Source: Entomohabitans teleogrylli
GTDB taxonomy: Bacteria > Pseudomonadota > Gammaproteobacteria > Enterobacterales > Enterobacteriaceae
Length of the DNA: 61,119 nucleotides
Assembly: GCF_001484765.1 (NCBI RefSeq)
Contig: NZ_LLXO01000032.1
Location: 1-61,119 of the forward strand
Direction: 5' to 3'
Shown: positions 1 through 7,411 of the stretch, piece by piece
How positions within the stretch are numbered: the stretch's first letter is position 1
Layout: each line of letters begins with the position of its first letter
Program-made: the position numbers and the translations under genes
Notes under the pieces: generated by a model
The model's database searches: none
The model's input: the letters and a program-made list of their open reading frames with translations, nothing else
What the model was told of the DNA's origin: nothing

Positions 1-222
1 ACCACCGGTGGTTTTCAGGCTGTAGAGGACGTCGCTGAAATACTGGCGGAGATCATCCTCAACGAACGAGCCGGATTCCAGTTTCAGCGTGCTGAGATCG
101 CAGACTGCTCGCAGCTCTGCAGGCAGGTGGATTTCCATGAAATCCCGGGCAATATCCGGTTGCGTCAGGAACTGCCTGAACGTGGCATCGTGAGGAGTGG
201 GTGTGCTATTTTTCTTCTTCAT
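1..222 (-). CDS. rpn: Rpn-family nuclease, N-terminal part (cut by window edge)
   Basis: The minus strand encodes 74 residues starting [19 protein letters not shown] and running off position 1 with no stop. The HDATFRQFL start and the [16 protein letters not shown] block are typical of the Rpn (YhgA-like, formerly transposase_31) PD-(D/E)XK nucleases. Asp64 in YFSD sits where the active-site Asp63 of E. coli RpnA lies (established for that protein). The family promotes RecA-independent recombination and includes phage-defence DNases. The C-terminal part of the same kind of protein lies at the other window end, in the same strand and phase. The middle of the protein is not visible in this window. 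Confidence 0.85.
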   Translation of the reverse strand, partial: MKKKNSTPTPHDATFRQFLTQPDIARDFMEIHLPAELRAVCDLSTLKLESGSFVEDDLRQYFSDVLYSLKTTGG

Positions 223-292
223 CAGCCCTGGCTCTGAAAAATGACCCGCATATGCTATCACAGGCAGGAGCGGCACATAATGGCCAGGCCGC

Positions 293-556
293 TCAGTCAA
301 TTATGCCGGACAACTCACGGTTGCGAACAGAGCGATCATAATCTTCTGCTTTCACGAAAATCCTGATATTCGAACAAATTAATTCATTCATTCCATCTTT
401 ACTGTCCGTTTTCACACATAATCCAGCCCAGAAAGGACCATTTGCAATGGCAGGATCTGTTGTGTCCGAAACGGAGTCGTAGAGTCGCGTTCCCAGAATA
501 GTGAGTCCTGCAACGATTACCGTATAAATTACCAGGGTTAACGTTTTTGTTTGCAC
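293..556 (-). CDS. small membrane or exported protein of unknown function
   Basis: This is an 87-residue protein with a GTG start, preceded about 5 bases upstream by an AAGGAAG ribosome binding site. Residues 6-27 form one hydrophobic segment that could be an uncleaved anchor or signal peptide. The remainder is polar, with two cysteines (in GLCVKT and ELICSN) suggesting a periplasmic disulfide. It lies just downstream of the resolvase gene on the same strand and the two could be cotranscribed. I do not recognise a family. The clear Shine-Dalgarno and signal-like start make it more likely real than spurious. Confidence 0.55.
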   Translation of the reverse strand: MQTKTLTLVIYTVIVAGLTILGTRLYDSVSDTTDPAIANGPFWAGLCVKTDSKDGMNELICSNIRIFVKAEDYDRSVRNRELSGIID

Positions 557-575
557 TTTACTTCCTTTGTAAAAG

Positions 576-1196
576 TTATTTATCAGCGCTGGAGCAGACC
601 CGGATCACTGTCATTTTAGAAACGCCCGCCAGGCGAGCTGTTTCACGCAGTGATTTTCCGTGGGCCAGACGCAGAGTGCGTATCAATTCATGTTTCTGCG
701 CATCGGCCACCCTGCCCCGGTATTTTCCTTCAGCTTTCGCCTTACTGATACCCTCTGACTGACGACGTCGACGGTCTTCGTAATCTTTTCGGGCAATAGC
801 GGCGAGCATATCCAGCATCATGCCATTTACGGCCTTCAGCATGCTTCGGGTAAAGTCATCACTTACTGTGCTGGAGAGCGCCAGATGGCTGGTCGGTAGA
901 TCAAGACTGACGATGGCCAGCTGCTTATCAGTAATTTGCTTTCTGAGTGTCTCCCAGCCTGCATCATCCAGGCGGGTAAGCCTGTCGACCTGTTCTATGA
1001 GAATCACATCACCAGGTTCCGCATCACCAAGAAGCCTGATCAGTTCTGGGCGGTTCATTGTCGTACCGGAGACATTATCGATATACCAGCCAGCAATACG
1101 GTGGCCATTTTGGTTTGCAAATGCCTTCAGTGCATTTTTTGCCCGGCTGGCATCCTGCTCTGAAGTGGATGCCCGGAGGTAACCAAAAACGAACAT
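576..1196 (-). CDS. serine recombinase (resolvase/invertase family)
   Basis: This 206-residue protein begins MFVFGYLRASTSEQD, the catalytic N-terminus of small serine recombinases, with Arg8 and the nucleophile Ser10. The LIEQVDRLTRL block carries the second conserved arginine cluster. Residues 135-165 form the long E-helix region, and the C-terminus (SLRETARLAGVSKMTVIRV) is a helix-turn-helix for binding its site. The length fits cointegrate or multimer resolvases. A good Shine-Dalgarno (AGAAGGA) precedes the ATG. No transposase lies nearby, so I infer a role in multimer resolution or a relic of a lost transposon. A res site would be expected in the AT-rich 1197-1320 interval, where I cannot define subsites. 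Confidence 0.85.
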   Translation of the reverse strand: MFVFGYLRASTSEQDASRAKNALKAFANQNGHRIAGWYIDNVSGTTMNRPELIRLLGDAEPGDVILIEQVDRLTRLDDAGWETLRKQITDKQLAIVSLDLPTSHLALSSTVSDDFTRSMLKAVNGMMLDMLAAIARKDYEDRRRRQSEGISKAKAEGKYRGRVADAQKHELIRTLRLAHGKSLRETARLAGVSKMTVIRVCSSADK

Positions 1197-1343
1197 ATTT
1201 TGTCCTTCTGGTAACTTTTAAGTGGTCTTGCTTATTATGGTATCACTTATGTGGTAACAATAACATTCGCCGGTATTTTTTCGGGTGGTATATATAGAGC
1301 ATACCCTAATGTTACATATTGGCGAGCGGTCTAGGATTGGTTA

Positions 1344-1368
1344 ATAAAAAAGCCAGGGAATCCTGGCT
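1344..1368 (-). terminator. intrinsic terminator of the small peptide mRNA
   Basis: On the minus strand the stem AGCCAGG/CCTGGCT (plus positions 1351-1368) is followed by a run of T residues. It lies about 18 bases after the stop codon of the 25-residue hydrophobic peptide gene and would end its mRNA. Confidence 0.7.
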
Positions 1369-1385
1369 CTTGGGTGAGCTGGTTG

Positions 1386-1463
1386 TTAGAAGAACCAGCG
1401 AATTAACTCTAAAAGCACAATGAGCGCTTTCAGAGCCTGGATGACTTTTGTAAGAGTCTCCAT
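1386..1463 (-). CDS. candidate type I toxin, 25-residue hydrophobic peptide
   Basis: A 25-residue open frame starts METLTK and ends LIRWFF, with a central run of Leu, Ile, Ala and Val that would span a membrane. A strong AAAGGAGAG ribosome binding site lies 3 bases before the ATG and an intrinsic terminator follows the stop. The size and pattern (Met-x-Thr-Leu-Thr, leucine/isoleucine helix, single Arg near the end) resemble membrane type I toxins such as ZorO and TisB. The opposite strand has its own terminator at 1491-1526, ending an RNA that would cover the mRNA 5' region. I infer a toxin-antitoxin locus; there is no direct proof and I cannot name a known homologue. Confidence 0.6.
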   Translation of the reverse strand: METLTKVIQALKALIVLLELIRWFF

Positions 1464-1490
1464 TTTCTCTCCTTTTCTGGAGAGTAGAAC

Positions 1491-1526
1491 ACCGAATGAA
1501 CCCTTCCACTCTGTCATTCGGTTTTT
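1491..1526 (+). terminator. intrinsic terminator of a transcript antisense to the peptide gene
   Basis: A perfect 9-base stem, ACCGAATGA (1491-1499) with TCATTCGGT (1514-1522), is followed by TTTTT. Read on the plus strand it ends an RNA running antisense across the ribosome binding site and start codon of the 1386-1463 peptide gene. Read on the minus strand the same stem would fold near the 5' end of the peptide mRNA. This arrangement fits an antisense antitoxin RNA. Confidence 0.6.
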
Positions 1527-1536
1527 AATCTTTAAT

Positions 1537-1694
1537 GTCAGTTAAAGATAGTTCCACTCAGGTAATGGTACTGACTCAGCACCACCTGTTAGTCAGCCAG
1601 AGTCTAATCAATGTGTTAGCTGGCTCTTGTAAATCAGATTGATCAGAGTAAAGAGTGGGGGGTATCATTCAACCGTCAGTTAAAGATAGTTCCA
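1537..1694 (+). repeat. 20-base direct repeat pair
   Basis: GTCAGTTAAAGATAGTTCCA is present identically at 1537-1556 and 1675-1694, 138 bases apart. Both copies precede the terminator at 1724-1764. They may be two copies of an RNA element or recombination sites. Confidence 0.85.
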
Positions 1695-1723
1695 TTCCAG
1701 ATCTGAGTACCAGCTTAGTTTTG

Positions 1724-1764
1724 GATGTAAAAAAGCCCGATCACCAGTCGGGCTTTTTTACATC
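1724..1764. terminator. long bidirectional intrinsic terminator
   Basis: A perfect 17-base inverted repeat, GATGTAAAAAAGCCCGA (1724-1740) and its complement (1748-1764), surrounds a 7-base loop. It gives a GC stem with A tract before and T tract after, so it can terminate transcription in both directions. Confidence 0.8.
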
Positions 1765-2104
1765 TAAACCCGCCTGAAGCCTTATCATCCGCTGCCTTGA
1801 CCCCAATTATGGGTTAATTTATTACTGTAACGCATTCCTAATAATCGCGATTTTATTGATTCAGAACAAAGTAAAAATGTCAGAGTACAAGTGAAGGGCG
1901 CTTGCGCTAAATGTAAATTTATACGATTAAAAAAAGATCATTTTTACTACTAACAGTTATTCTTGTTCTTAGTCATTCATCTGAACGAGCCCTTGAAACA
2001 GTCATCGTCTGGTCGCATTAAACCGTAAGCGGAGGAAGAACCCATAACCTAATGTTATCGTTTGAAGCGGTAGGCTATGAGATCTCAAACCTCAATATTT
2101 AGTT

Positions 2105-2254
2105 TTATACTCATTTGAGCTTTTGAGCTTTTGAGCTTTTGAGCTTTTGAGCTTTTGAGTTTATGTGTGTTTTTGCTTTTGCTCATATTAATATAATGGT
2201 AGACTCAAAAACTCATAGGAGTAATTGAGTAAAAACACAAGTGGGGTTATGAGT
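2105..2254 (+). promoter_or_regulatory. parH: parH-like centromere and parFG operator/promoter
   Basis: TTTTGAGC units recur with an exact 8-base period (GAGC at 2117, 2125, 2133, 2141, 2149, then GAGT at 2157). More GAGT/ACTC boxes follow at about 2200-2230, next to a TATAAT -10 element at 2192-2197. In the TP228 ParFG system, ParG binds ACTC-type tetramer boxes spaced by AT-rich DNA at parH and at the operator (established). Placement directly before parF supports both centromere and autoregulation roles. Confidence 0.75.
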
Positions 2255-2875
2255 ATGAAGGTTGTTTCTTTCCTTAATCCGAAGGGTGGCTCAGGTAAAA
2301 CCACCGCAGTTATTAACGTTAGTACAGCAATGGCTCGTGCAGGATACAACATCGCCGTTGTGGATACAGATCCACAGATGAGTCTGACTAACTGGAGTAA
2401 ATCAGGCAAAGCCGCATTTGATGTGTTCACTGCTGCGTCTGAGAAAGATGTTTATGGCATCAGGAAAGATCTTGCTGAATACGACTTCGCCATAGTTGAT
2501 GGCGCCGGTTCGCTTTCTGTAATTACTTCTGCTGCAGTAATGGTCAGCGATTTAGTTATCATTCCGGTTACTCCAAGCCCACTTGATTTTTCCGCAGCGG
2601 GAAGCGTTGTCACAGTCCTTGAAGCTCAGGCATATAGCCGGAAAGTAGAAGCTCGTTTTCTCATAACTCGAAAAATCGAGCAGGCAACCATGCTAAATGT
2701 TTTAAAAGAAAGCATTAAAGACACTGGTGTCAAACCATTCCGAACGGCAATTACTCAACGCCAAATTTATGTTAAGTCAATTCTGGATGGTGACAGTGTA
2801 TTTGAATCTAATGATGGGGCCGCTAAAGGTGAAGTGGAAATCCTTACAAAAGAAATAGTTAAAGTTTTTGAGTAA
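2255..2875 (+). CDS. parF: ParF, ParA-type partition ATPase
   Basis: This 206-residue Walker-type ATPase segregates plasmid copies together with ParG. The deviant Walker A motif lies at residues 8-17 (NPKGGSGKTT) with signature Lys10 and Lys15. VVDTDPQMS is the Walker A' region and FAIVDGAGS the Walker B region. Starting at 2255 gives the same length as TP228 ParF (206). An upstream TTG at 2225 would add ten residues, but GTGGGG precedes the 2255 ATG by a normal distance. parG follows 49 bases downstream in the same operon, and the repeats upstream are the expected ParG sites. Confidence 0.95.
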   Translation: MKVVSFLNPKGGSGKTTAVINVSTAMARAGYNIAVVDTDPQMSLTNWSKSGKAAFDVFTAASEKDVYGIRKDLAEYDFAIVDGAGSLSVITSAAVMVSDLVIIPVTPSPLDFSAAGSVVTVLEAQAYSRKVEARFLITRKIEQATMLNVLKESIKDTGVKPFRTAITQRQIYVKSILDGDSVFESNDGAAKGEVEILTKEIVKVFE

Positions 2876-2924
2876 TTACACTTTTACTTATAAACTCAAA
2901 TGAGTAAATGAAAAGGGGGAGTCT

Positions 2925-3155
2925 ATGGCTCTTGAAAAGGCCCATAGTGGTAGTAAAAAAATGACCTTTGGTGAGAATAGAGATCTTGAAAGAGTGGTCG
3001 CTACTCCAGCTTCATCAGGTAAGAGCAAGCGTGTTAACGTCAATTTTGATGAGGTGAAACATACCAGATTTAAAGCTGCTTGCGCGAGAAATGGAACTTC
3101 AATAACGGATGTGATTAGCAAGCTTGTAGATGACTGGCTTAAAGAAAATGAATAA
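2925..3155 (+). CDS. parG: ParG, ribbon-helix-helix centromere-binding protein
   Basis: This 76-residue protein has the exact length of TP228 ParG. It has a flexible N-terminal arm with Arg19, the position of the arginine finger that stimulates ParF ATPase in TP228 (established). The ribbon-helix-helix fold follows (KRVNVNFDEVKHTRFKAACA, then a helix ending VDDWLKENE). It binds the parH/operator repeats and represses its own operon. The ribosome binding site AAAGGGGGAG precedes the ATG. An ACTC...GAGT pair lies between parF and parG (about 2892-2905). Confidence 0.93.
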   Translation: MALEKAHSGSKKMTFGENRDLERVVATPASSGKSKRVNVNFDEVKHTRFKAACARNGTSITDVISKLVDDWLKENE

Positions 3156-3163
3156 TTGAGATC

Positions 3164-3190
3164 TAAGCAGTGATAGAATTTCACTGCTTA
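3164..3190. terminator. hairpin after parFG
   Basis: TAAGCAGTGA (3164-3173) pairs perfectly with TCACTGCTTA (3181-3190) around a 7-base loop. It sits between parG and the convergent small gene and probably serves as a terminator, although the T tract is weak. Confidence 0.55.
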
Positions 3191-3197
3191 AATGAAG

Positions 3198-3398
3198 TCA
3201 ATGCCGGGTGATGCCGCTGACGTCTTGTTCGGGCAGTAAAGCGTGTCCAGGTGCGTTGAAAGTGATGGTGACAATCTTTCTGGTCAACCCTTCCTCTGAA
3301 ATAGCATCATCCAGACTGACATCACGAATCAGCGGACTTTCCTCTTCTATATGTCGGGCGATATCCCGTAGCCAGTCTGCCAGTGTTTTTTTATCCAT
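3198..3398 (-). CDS. conserved small protein of unknown function
   Basis: This reads MDKKTLADWLRDIARHIEEE and continues to 66 residues; a start 13 codons earlier (3437) is possible. It is acidic, soluble, with an N-terminal amphipathic helix, and ends GHALLPEQDVSGITRH. It lies downstream of umuC on the same strand but separated by about 100 AT-rich bases, so it may have its own promoter. No LexA box is visible before it. I do not recognise a family. Confidence 0.5.
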   Translation of the reverse strand: MDKKTLADWLRDIARHIEEESPLIRDVSLDDAISEEGLTRKIVTITFNAPGHALLPEQDVSGITRH

Positions 3399-3499
3399 AT
3401 CTTTCTGCTCCAGTCGAATGTTAGTTAGCATAAACATAACACACTGAAATCGTATGGTTTTAAATAAAAGTTTGTAAGCATATAATTAACATAATTGCT

Positions 3500-4774
3500 T
3501 CATTTCATACGAGCGACAGGCAAATCTGTCCACTTGGTTGTATAAGCCGGTGAAAGCATTTCACGCTTCATTTGCCATTCAGGGGCAATCCCCCGCCCCG
3601 CAAACCATACTTTCCCCAGACCGGAATGGTTGATGCCATCGAGAACCTTCATCAGTTCATCACTGCGTGCTCTGGGCTGTACGTCATCAAACAGATTCAG
3701 CTGAGAGACGCCGGTCGGGGAGAAATCGTTCAGCATGATGCCGGCTTTGGCATAGCGATGGCCGGAGACCCAAATCCTGTCCAGCGCTCTGACTGCAGCA
3801 GTAATAATGTCCCGGGTGTCCCGAGTGGGTGTCATCAGTTTCTCTGTTGCCAGATTGCCATAGTAGGGCTCGTTGATAGCGAACGGCGAAGTTTTAATGA
3901 AGGCCGAGATATGCCGACAGTACTGGTGCTCTCCGCGCAACTTCTCTGCTGCGCGTTCTGCATGCTGGCAGACGGCCTGGCGCATTGCCTCGTAAGTCGT
4001 GACGCGTTCTCCAAAAGAACGGCTGCAGACAATCTGCTGTTTTGGCGGGGGCGCTTCTTCCAGCGAGATACATGGCTCTCCGTTCAACTCCCGGACCGTT
4101 CTCTCCAGTACCACGTTGAAGTTTTTCCTGATGAATGTTGGGTTAGCGCGGGCCAGCTGCAGTGCTGTAGTGATCCCCATCATTCCCAGCTTTTTCGAAA
4201 TTCTCCGGCCCACTCCCCAGATTTCTTCCACCGGCTGCAGTGAGAGCAGTTTCTCCGTCCTGCGGGGATTGCCTGCTGTTAACGCCAGTACGCCACCAAA
4301 CTGCGGCCATTCTTTCGAGGCCCACTGGGCTGACTTAGCCAGCGTTTTGGTGGGGCCCATGCCCACGCCGATCGTCAGGCCAGTTCCGTTGCCAACATGG
4401 ACGCGCAGCTGCCGGCCAAAGTCTTCAAAGTCTGTGCAGCGATCAATGCCGCGAATGTCCAGAAACATTTCATCGATTGAATACTGCTCAACCCGTGGCG
4501 CCAGCTCCTCCAGATGGGTCATGACTCTGTTCGACATAGAGGCGTACAGCTCATAGTTACTGGAAAATACGTACAGTTTCTCAGGAAACTGAGCATTTCT
4601 CAGCTGGAACCACGGTACCCCCATTTTGATACCCATCTGCTTTGCTTCTTTTGAGCGGGCTATCACGCAGCCATCATTGTTACTCAGAACGACAACCGGT
4701 TTACCGCGCAGGTCAGGTCGAAACACCTTCTCGCAGCTGGCATAGAATGAATTCACGTCAGCCAGGGCGAACAT
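3500..4774 (-). CDS. umuC: UmuC-like Y-family DNA polymerase subunit
   Basis: A 424-residue catalytic subunit of a Pol V-type error-prone translesion polymerase. It starts MFALADVNSFYASCEKVF, with the metal-binding Asp6. YSIDEMFLDI carries the catalytic Asp-Glu pair and NNDGCVIARS is the conserved palm/fingers motif. Near the C-terminus QLNLF matches the beta-clamp-binding motif. The start codon overlaps the umuD stop, the usual coupled umuDC (impAB, mucAB) arrangement. Expression should follow the LexA box at 5217-5232. An intact plasmid umuDC raises SOS mutagenesis in the host (established for muc and imp). Confidence 0.95.
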   Translation of the reverse strand: MFALADVNSFYASCEKVFRPDLRGKPVVVLSNNDGCVIARSKEAKQMGIKMGVPWFQLRNAQFPEKLYVFSSNYELYASMSNRVMTHLEELAPRVEQYSIDEMFLDIRGIDRCTDFEDFGRQLRVHVGNGTGLTIGVGMGPTKTLAKSAQWASKEWPQFGGVLALTAGNPRRTEKLLSLQPVEEIWGVGRRISKKLGMMGITTALQLARANPTFIRKNFNVVLERTVRELNGEPCISLEEAPPPKQQIVCSRSFGERVTTYEAMRQAVCQHAERAAEKLRGEHQYCRHISAFIKTSPFAINEPYYGNLATEKLMTPTRDTRDIITAAVRALDRIWVSGHRYAKAGIMLNDFSPTGVSQLNLFDDVQPRARSDELMKVLDGINHSGLGKVWFAGRGIAPEWQMKREMLSPAYTTKWTDLPVARMK

Positions 4775-5199
4775 CAGTCTGTTCCCCGGGTTTTATGAAT
4801 AAACGCGGTTACCACACCGAAAATTTGCAGCGTCTCCGGGTCCGGATGTATCGCAGGGTAGGCCGGGTTCATGGGCTGCAGTACAGGACGGGGCGTCAGC
4901 AGAAGCCGTTTGACGGTAAATTCCCCCTCCATTTCTGCGATGACGATATCACCGTGTTGCGGTTTTTCCGCCTTGTCGACGACCATCAGGTCGCCTGAGT
5001 TCAACCCTATATCCGTCATTGAGTTGCCGATAGCCCGCACAAAATAAGTGGATGCCCGATGCTTCACACAGTATTCGTTAAGGTCGAGTTCCGATTCTGT
5101 ATAGTCAGCCGCCGGTGAAGGAAAGCCGGCCGCGCACCGTTCTGTAAATAACGGGAGTGGAAGGATTTGGGGGTCGGAGACTGCCGGGATAAACTTCAC
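4774..5199 (-). CDS. umuD: UmuD-like SOS mutagenesis protein (S24 peptidase)
   Basis: This 141-residue protein is cleaved with RecA-ssDNA help and then joins UmuC. The cleavage site is visible as Ala24-Gly25 in CAAGFPSPA, aligned with Cys24-Gly25 of E. coli UmuD. The catalytic dyad is Ser60 (GNSMTD) and Lys97 (FTVKRLL), at the same residue numbers as in E. coli UmuD. It is the first gene of the operon, 18 bases below a perfect LexA consensus. All key residues are present, so it should be functional. Confidence 0.95.
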   Translation of the reverse strand: MKFIPAVSDPQILPLPLFTERCAAGFPSPAADYTESELDLNEYCVKHRASTYFVRAIGNSMTDIGLNSGDLMVVDKAEKPQHGDIVIAEMEGEFTVKRLLLTPRPVLQPMNPAYPAIHPDPETLQIFGVVTAFIHKTRGTD

Positions 5200-5216
5200 G
5201 ATTCAATTCCTATTCA

Positions 5217-5232
5217 CTGTGTTTATATACAG
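5217..5232 (-). promoter_or_regulatory. LexA (SOS) box controlling umuDC
   Basis: CTGTGTTTATATACAG matches the LexA consensus CTGT-N8-ACAG exactly. It lies immediately upstream of the umuD start on the minus strand, overlapping the expected promoter. Confidence 0.9.
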
Positions 5233-5406
5233 TAATTATTTTACTGCCATTACTTTTTTGCAAGACTGTTTACGCGGTCCCTGGCTAAACCTCTGCTGTG
5301 GTTGCGAAAAAAAATGACTGGCAGTAAAACGGATATCAGACATGTTCGGGGACCGATATACTGTAATATGCAGAAAACAAATGAATTTTTACCTGAGGAG
5401 GTCTTT

Positions 5407-5637
5407 ATGTCGCCTGGATTCAGAAATGCTCTCCGCTTTGCCGGCGTCCCCGTCGACAGCAGCGAACCGGTACGCAGGCAGTACGGCAGTCGCATGATTG
5501 GTATTGTGACGGTATGTCTGCTCCCGCTCCTGGTGTTCGACGTCCCGCTGTGGGTTTTCGTGCTCTCCCAGGTTATCTGGGGCGCGGGCGTGTATATCGG
5601 CCTCTCCGTCGCCGGAGACAAATCCCGGAACCGCTAA
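5407..5637 (+). CDS. small inner-membrane protein of unknown function
   Basis: A 76-residue protein starting MSPGFRNALRFAG. The 5407 ATG is chosen because GAGGAGG lies 4 bases upstream; an ATG at 5371 would add 12 residues with a poor site. A central stretch (about residues 29-68) holds two hydrophobic segments separated by DVPL, so it is likely a two-pass membrane protein. It is the first plus-strand gene after the divergent umuDC promoter. No recognised family. Confidence 0.55.
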   Translation: MSPGFRNALRFAGVPVDSSEPVRRQYGSRMIGIVTVCLLPLLVFDVPLWVFVLSQVIWGAGVYIGLSVAGDKSRNR

Positions 5638-5987
5638 TATTCTGTCACTGATTGTACGAAAAAGCACAGGCGTGATGACGCCTGTCCTCCCCAGGTGCCG
5701 CTGAAAGTCTGCCGCACGCTGCCAGTGTCTCGCGTCAGGCCTGTTACGGGACGGGCGGCTTTTCCGCTCAGTCCCGGCGTCGTTGAGAGTGTACGCCAGT
5801 CCCTCGCCTTTTTAATGAACGCCCTTCAAGCCGCTTTCGCGGCATATCCTTGCCGTCAAAAAGACTGACGGCTGCGGTATTCCACGGTCGGCCTGACCCG
5901 TGACCTGACGCGATGAACAGGCAGCGTGCGGCAGGGAACGGTATCGCGGTGATGCCTCCTGCCCCCTCTGACTACAGGAGTGCTGCC
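5638..5987. other. gene-less stretch between membrane protein and methylase
   Basis: This GC-rich DNA has no supportable gene. ACAGGCGT (5666-5673) pairs with ACGCCTGT (5678-5685), and the minus-strand side is followed by a short T run, so it may be a minus-strand terminator. The rest resembles the untranslated DNA found before other leading-region genes, but no copy of the long repeat is present. Confidence 0.4.
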
Positions 5988-6689
5988 ATGTCCAGATTCA
6001 TTCTCGGGAACTGTATTGATGTGATGCGCGGATTCCCCGACCGTGCCGTGGACCTTATTGTGACCGATCCGCCTTATTTAGTGGGGTTCAGGGACCGCTC
6101 CGGTCGCACGATTGCCGGAGATGTGACGGACGAATGGCTGCAACCGGCCACGCTGGAGATGTACCGCGTCCTCAAAAAAGACGCGTTAATGGTCAGCTTC
6201 TACGGCTGGAACCGGGTGGACCGCTTTATGGCCGCGTGGAAAGCAGCAGGGTTTTACGCCGTGGGCCAGCTTGTGTTCACCAAAACCTACGCCTCCAACC
6301 GTCGCAACGCGAAAGACCGACGCGGATTTGTGGATTACCGCCATGAAGGGGCTTATGTCCTTGCCAAAGGCCGTCCGGTGCCGCCCCTCAAACCGCTGCC
6401 GGACGTGATGCCTTTTCCGTATACCGGCAACCCGCTGCACCCAAACCAGAAACCGGTGGAGGCGCTACAGCCGCTGATTGAGTCATTCAGCGCCCCTGGC
6501 GCGATTGTCCTCGACCCGTTTGCCGGGAGTGCCTCGACCTGCGTCGCCGCATACCGCGCCGGACGTCGCTATATCGGCATTGAGCTGATGGAGCAGTACC
6601 ACCGGGCCGGCACTGAACGACTGGCCGCCATGCGCCGTGCCGTCAACACCCCGGCGGCGAATGATGAATGGCTCCCGGAGGCGGCGTGA
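5988..6689 (+). CDS. orphan DNA methyltransferase, beta class (YubD-like)
   Basis: A 233-residue SAM-dependent DNA methylase with no restriction partner nearby. The catalytic motif IV DPPY (in LIVTDPPYLVGF) comes first and the SAM-binding FAGSAST motif comes near the C-terminus: the beta-class order used by adenine-N6 and cytosine-N4 enzymes. HPNQKPV before the SAM motif is also typical. The ATG at 5988 is preferred over 5913 because of an ACAGGAG site. Similar genes are common in F-family leading regions, where self-modification may protect the incoming plasmid (inference). It overlaps the next gene by one base. Confidence 0.9.
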   Translation: MSRFILGNCIDVMRGFPDRAVDLIVTDPPYLVGFRDRSGRTIAGDVTDEWLQPATLEMYRVLKKDALMVSFYGWNRVDRFMAAWKAAGFYAVGQLVFTKTYASNRRNAKDRRGFVDYRHEGAYVLAKGRPVPPLKPLPDVMPFPYTGNPLHPNQKPVEALQPLIESFSAPGAIVLDPFAGSASTCVAAYRAGRRYIGIELMEQYHRAGTERLAAMRRAVNTPAANDEWLPEAA

Positions 6690-6910
6690 TGAACTACGAC
6701 GGACATGAAGCCCTGCGCCGCGATATGGCCGGGCTGGCGAACAACCTTTGCGACCTGAAAACCACTCTCAAAGTGCTGGAAGAAACGTATCACTACCGGC
6801 ACGACGGACTGGCGGAGCGGCTTGCCGGTATCAGCCTGCGGCGTCTCAGTGTCCTGATGGATGAGGCGTTCAATATTGCCCTGATGCTCGACGAAAGCTT
6901 TCTGGACTGA
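6689..6910 (+). CDS. small conserved plasmid protein, function unknown
   Basis: A 73-residue acidic, helical protein starting MNYDGHEALRRDMAG and ending LDESFLD. Its ATG overlaps the methylase TGA (TGATG), so translation is probably coupled. Predicted helices have heptad-like leucines, suggesting a small coiled-coil or partner-binding protein. No motif for catalysis. Proteins of this size usually follow the methylase in related leading regions; the role is not known. Confidence 0.6.
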   Translation: MNYDGHEALRRDMAGLANNLCDLKTTLKVLEETYHYRHDGLAERLAGISLRRLSVLMDEAFNIALMLDESFLD

Positions 6911-6954
6911 CAACCGGGGGCGGAACTACCCCACTGAATCACGGAGACAACACC

Positions 6955-7365
6955 ATGCTGTATGGCACCCGTAAAGAACTGAACAAAAAACTTAAACGCA
7001 TGTTTGGGAACGAAGAACGCTACGCCCTGCTGGTCTGGACGAAAGAAGACGTGATGGCCCTGGCCGGGAACATGACGGAGGCCGAGGCTCACACCCTGCT
7101 TGAGCTTATCGGCCGCACGGGAACGGGGGAGCACACCGAAGAAGGCGTGTCATTCCGCACCGTGCAGGCGCTGTACGCCGGGATTCGCCCGAGCATTCCC
7201 CGCGTGAGCGTCCCCGTCGATACGCTGTATCGCATCACGGACATTGCCGCACAGGCGATTAACGGAGAAGACGAGTATTCGCCGTCGCTGACGGTAGATC
7301 ACTACCCGAGTGTCGCTGACGCTCAGGCAGAAATCGCCTGGCTGAAACGTGAACTGGCCGCCTGA
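6955..7365 (+). CDS. DUF1380-type leading-region protein
   Basis: A 136-residue protein with the pattern of the DUF1380 family: MLYGTRKELNKKLKRMFG, then VWTKEDVMALAGNMTEAEA, a central region resembling GEHTEEGVSFRTVQAL, and a C-terminal WLKRELAA. It is found on F-like plasmids between the methylase and ardA genes. It has no signal peptide or membrane segment and no known activity. The ribosome binding site ACGGAGAC precedes the ATG. Confidence 0.65.
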   Translation: MLYGTRKELNKKLKRMFGNEERYALLVWTKEDVMALAGNMTEAEAHTLLELIGRTGTGEHTEEGVSFRTVQALYAGIRPSIPRVSVPVDTLYRITDIAAQAINGEDEYSPSLTVDHYPSVADAQAEIAWLKRELAA

Positions 7366-7411
7366 CCCGTCCGCCCCGCTGAACGGCGGGGCATTCACCG
7401 AAGGAAAAAAC

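Larger units (their letters stand above)
1527..2100. other. gene-less stretch with a 20-base direct repeat and a strong terminator
   Basis: I see no convincing protein gene here. GTCAGTTAAAGATAGTTCCA occurs exactly at 1537-1556 and again at 1675-1694. The interval between them, ending at the terminator at 1724-1764, could be an untranslated RNA. From 1770 to 2100 the DNA is AT-rich and lies just upstream of the partition repeats; nothing else is recognisable. Confidence 0.5.

Noticed and set aside
576..1196. Serine recombinase taken as evidence for a resident transposon
   Set aside because: No transposase, terminal inverted repeats or target duplications are visible around it.
2114..2160. 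Tandem repeats considered as a CRISPR array
   Set aside because: The units are 8 bases long with no spacers; they match partition sites next to parF.
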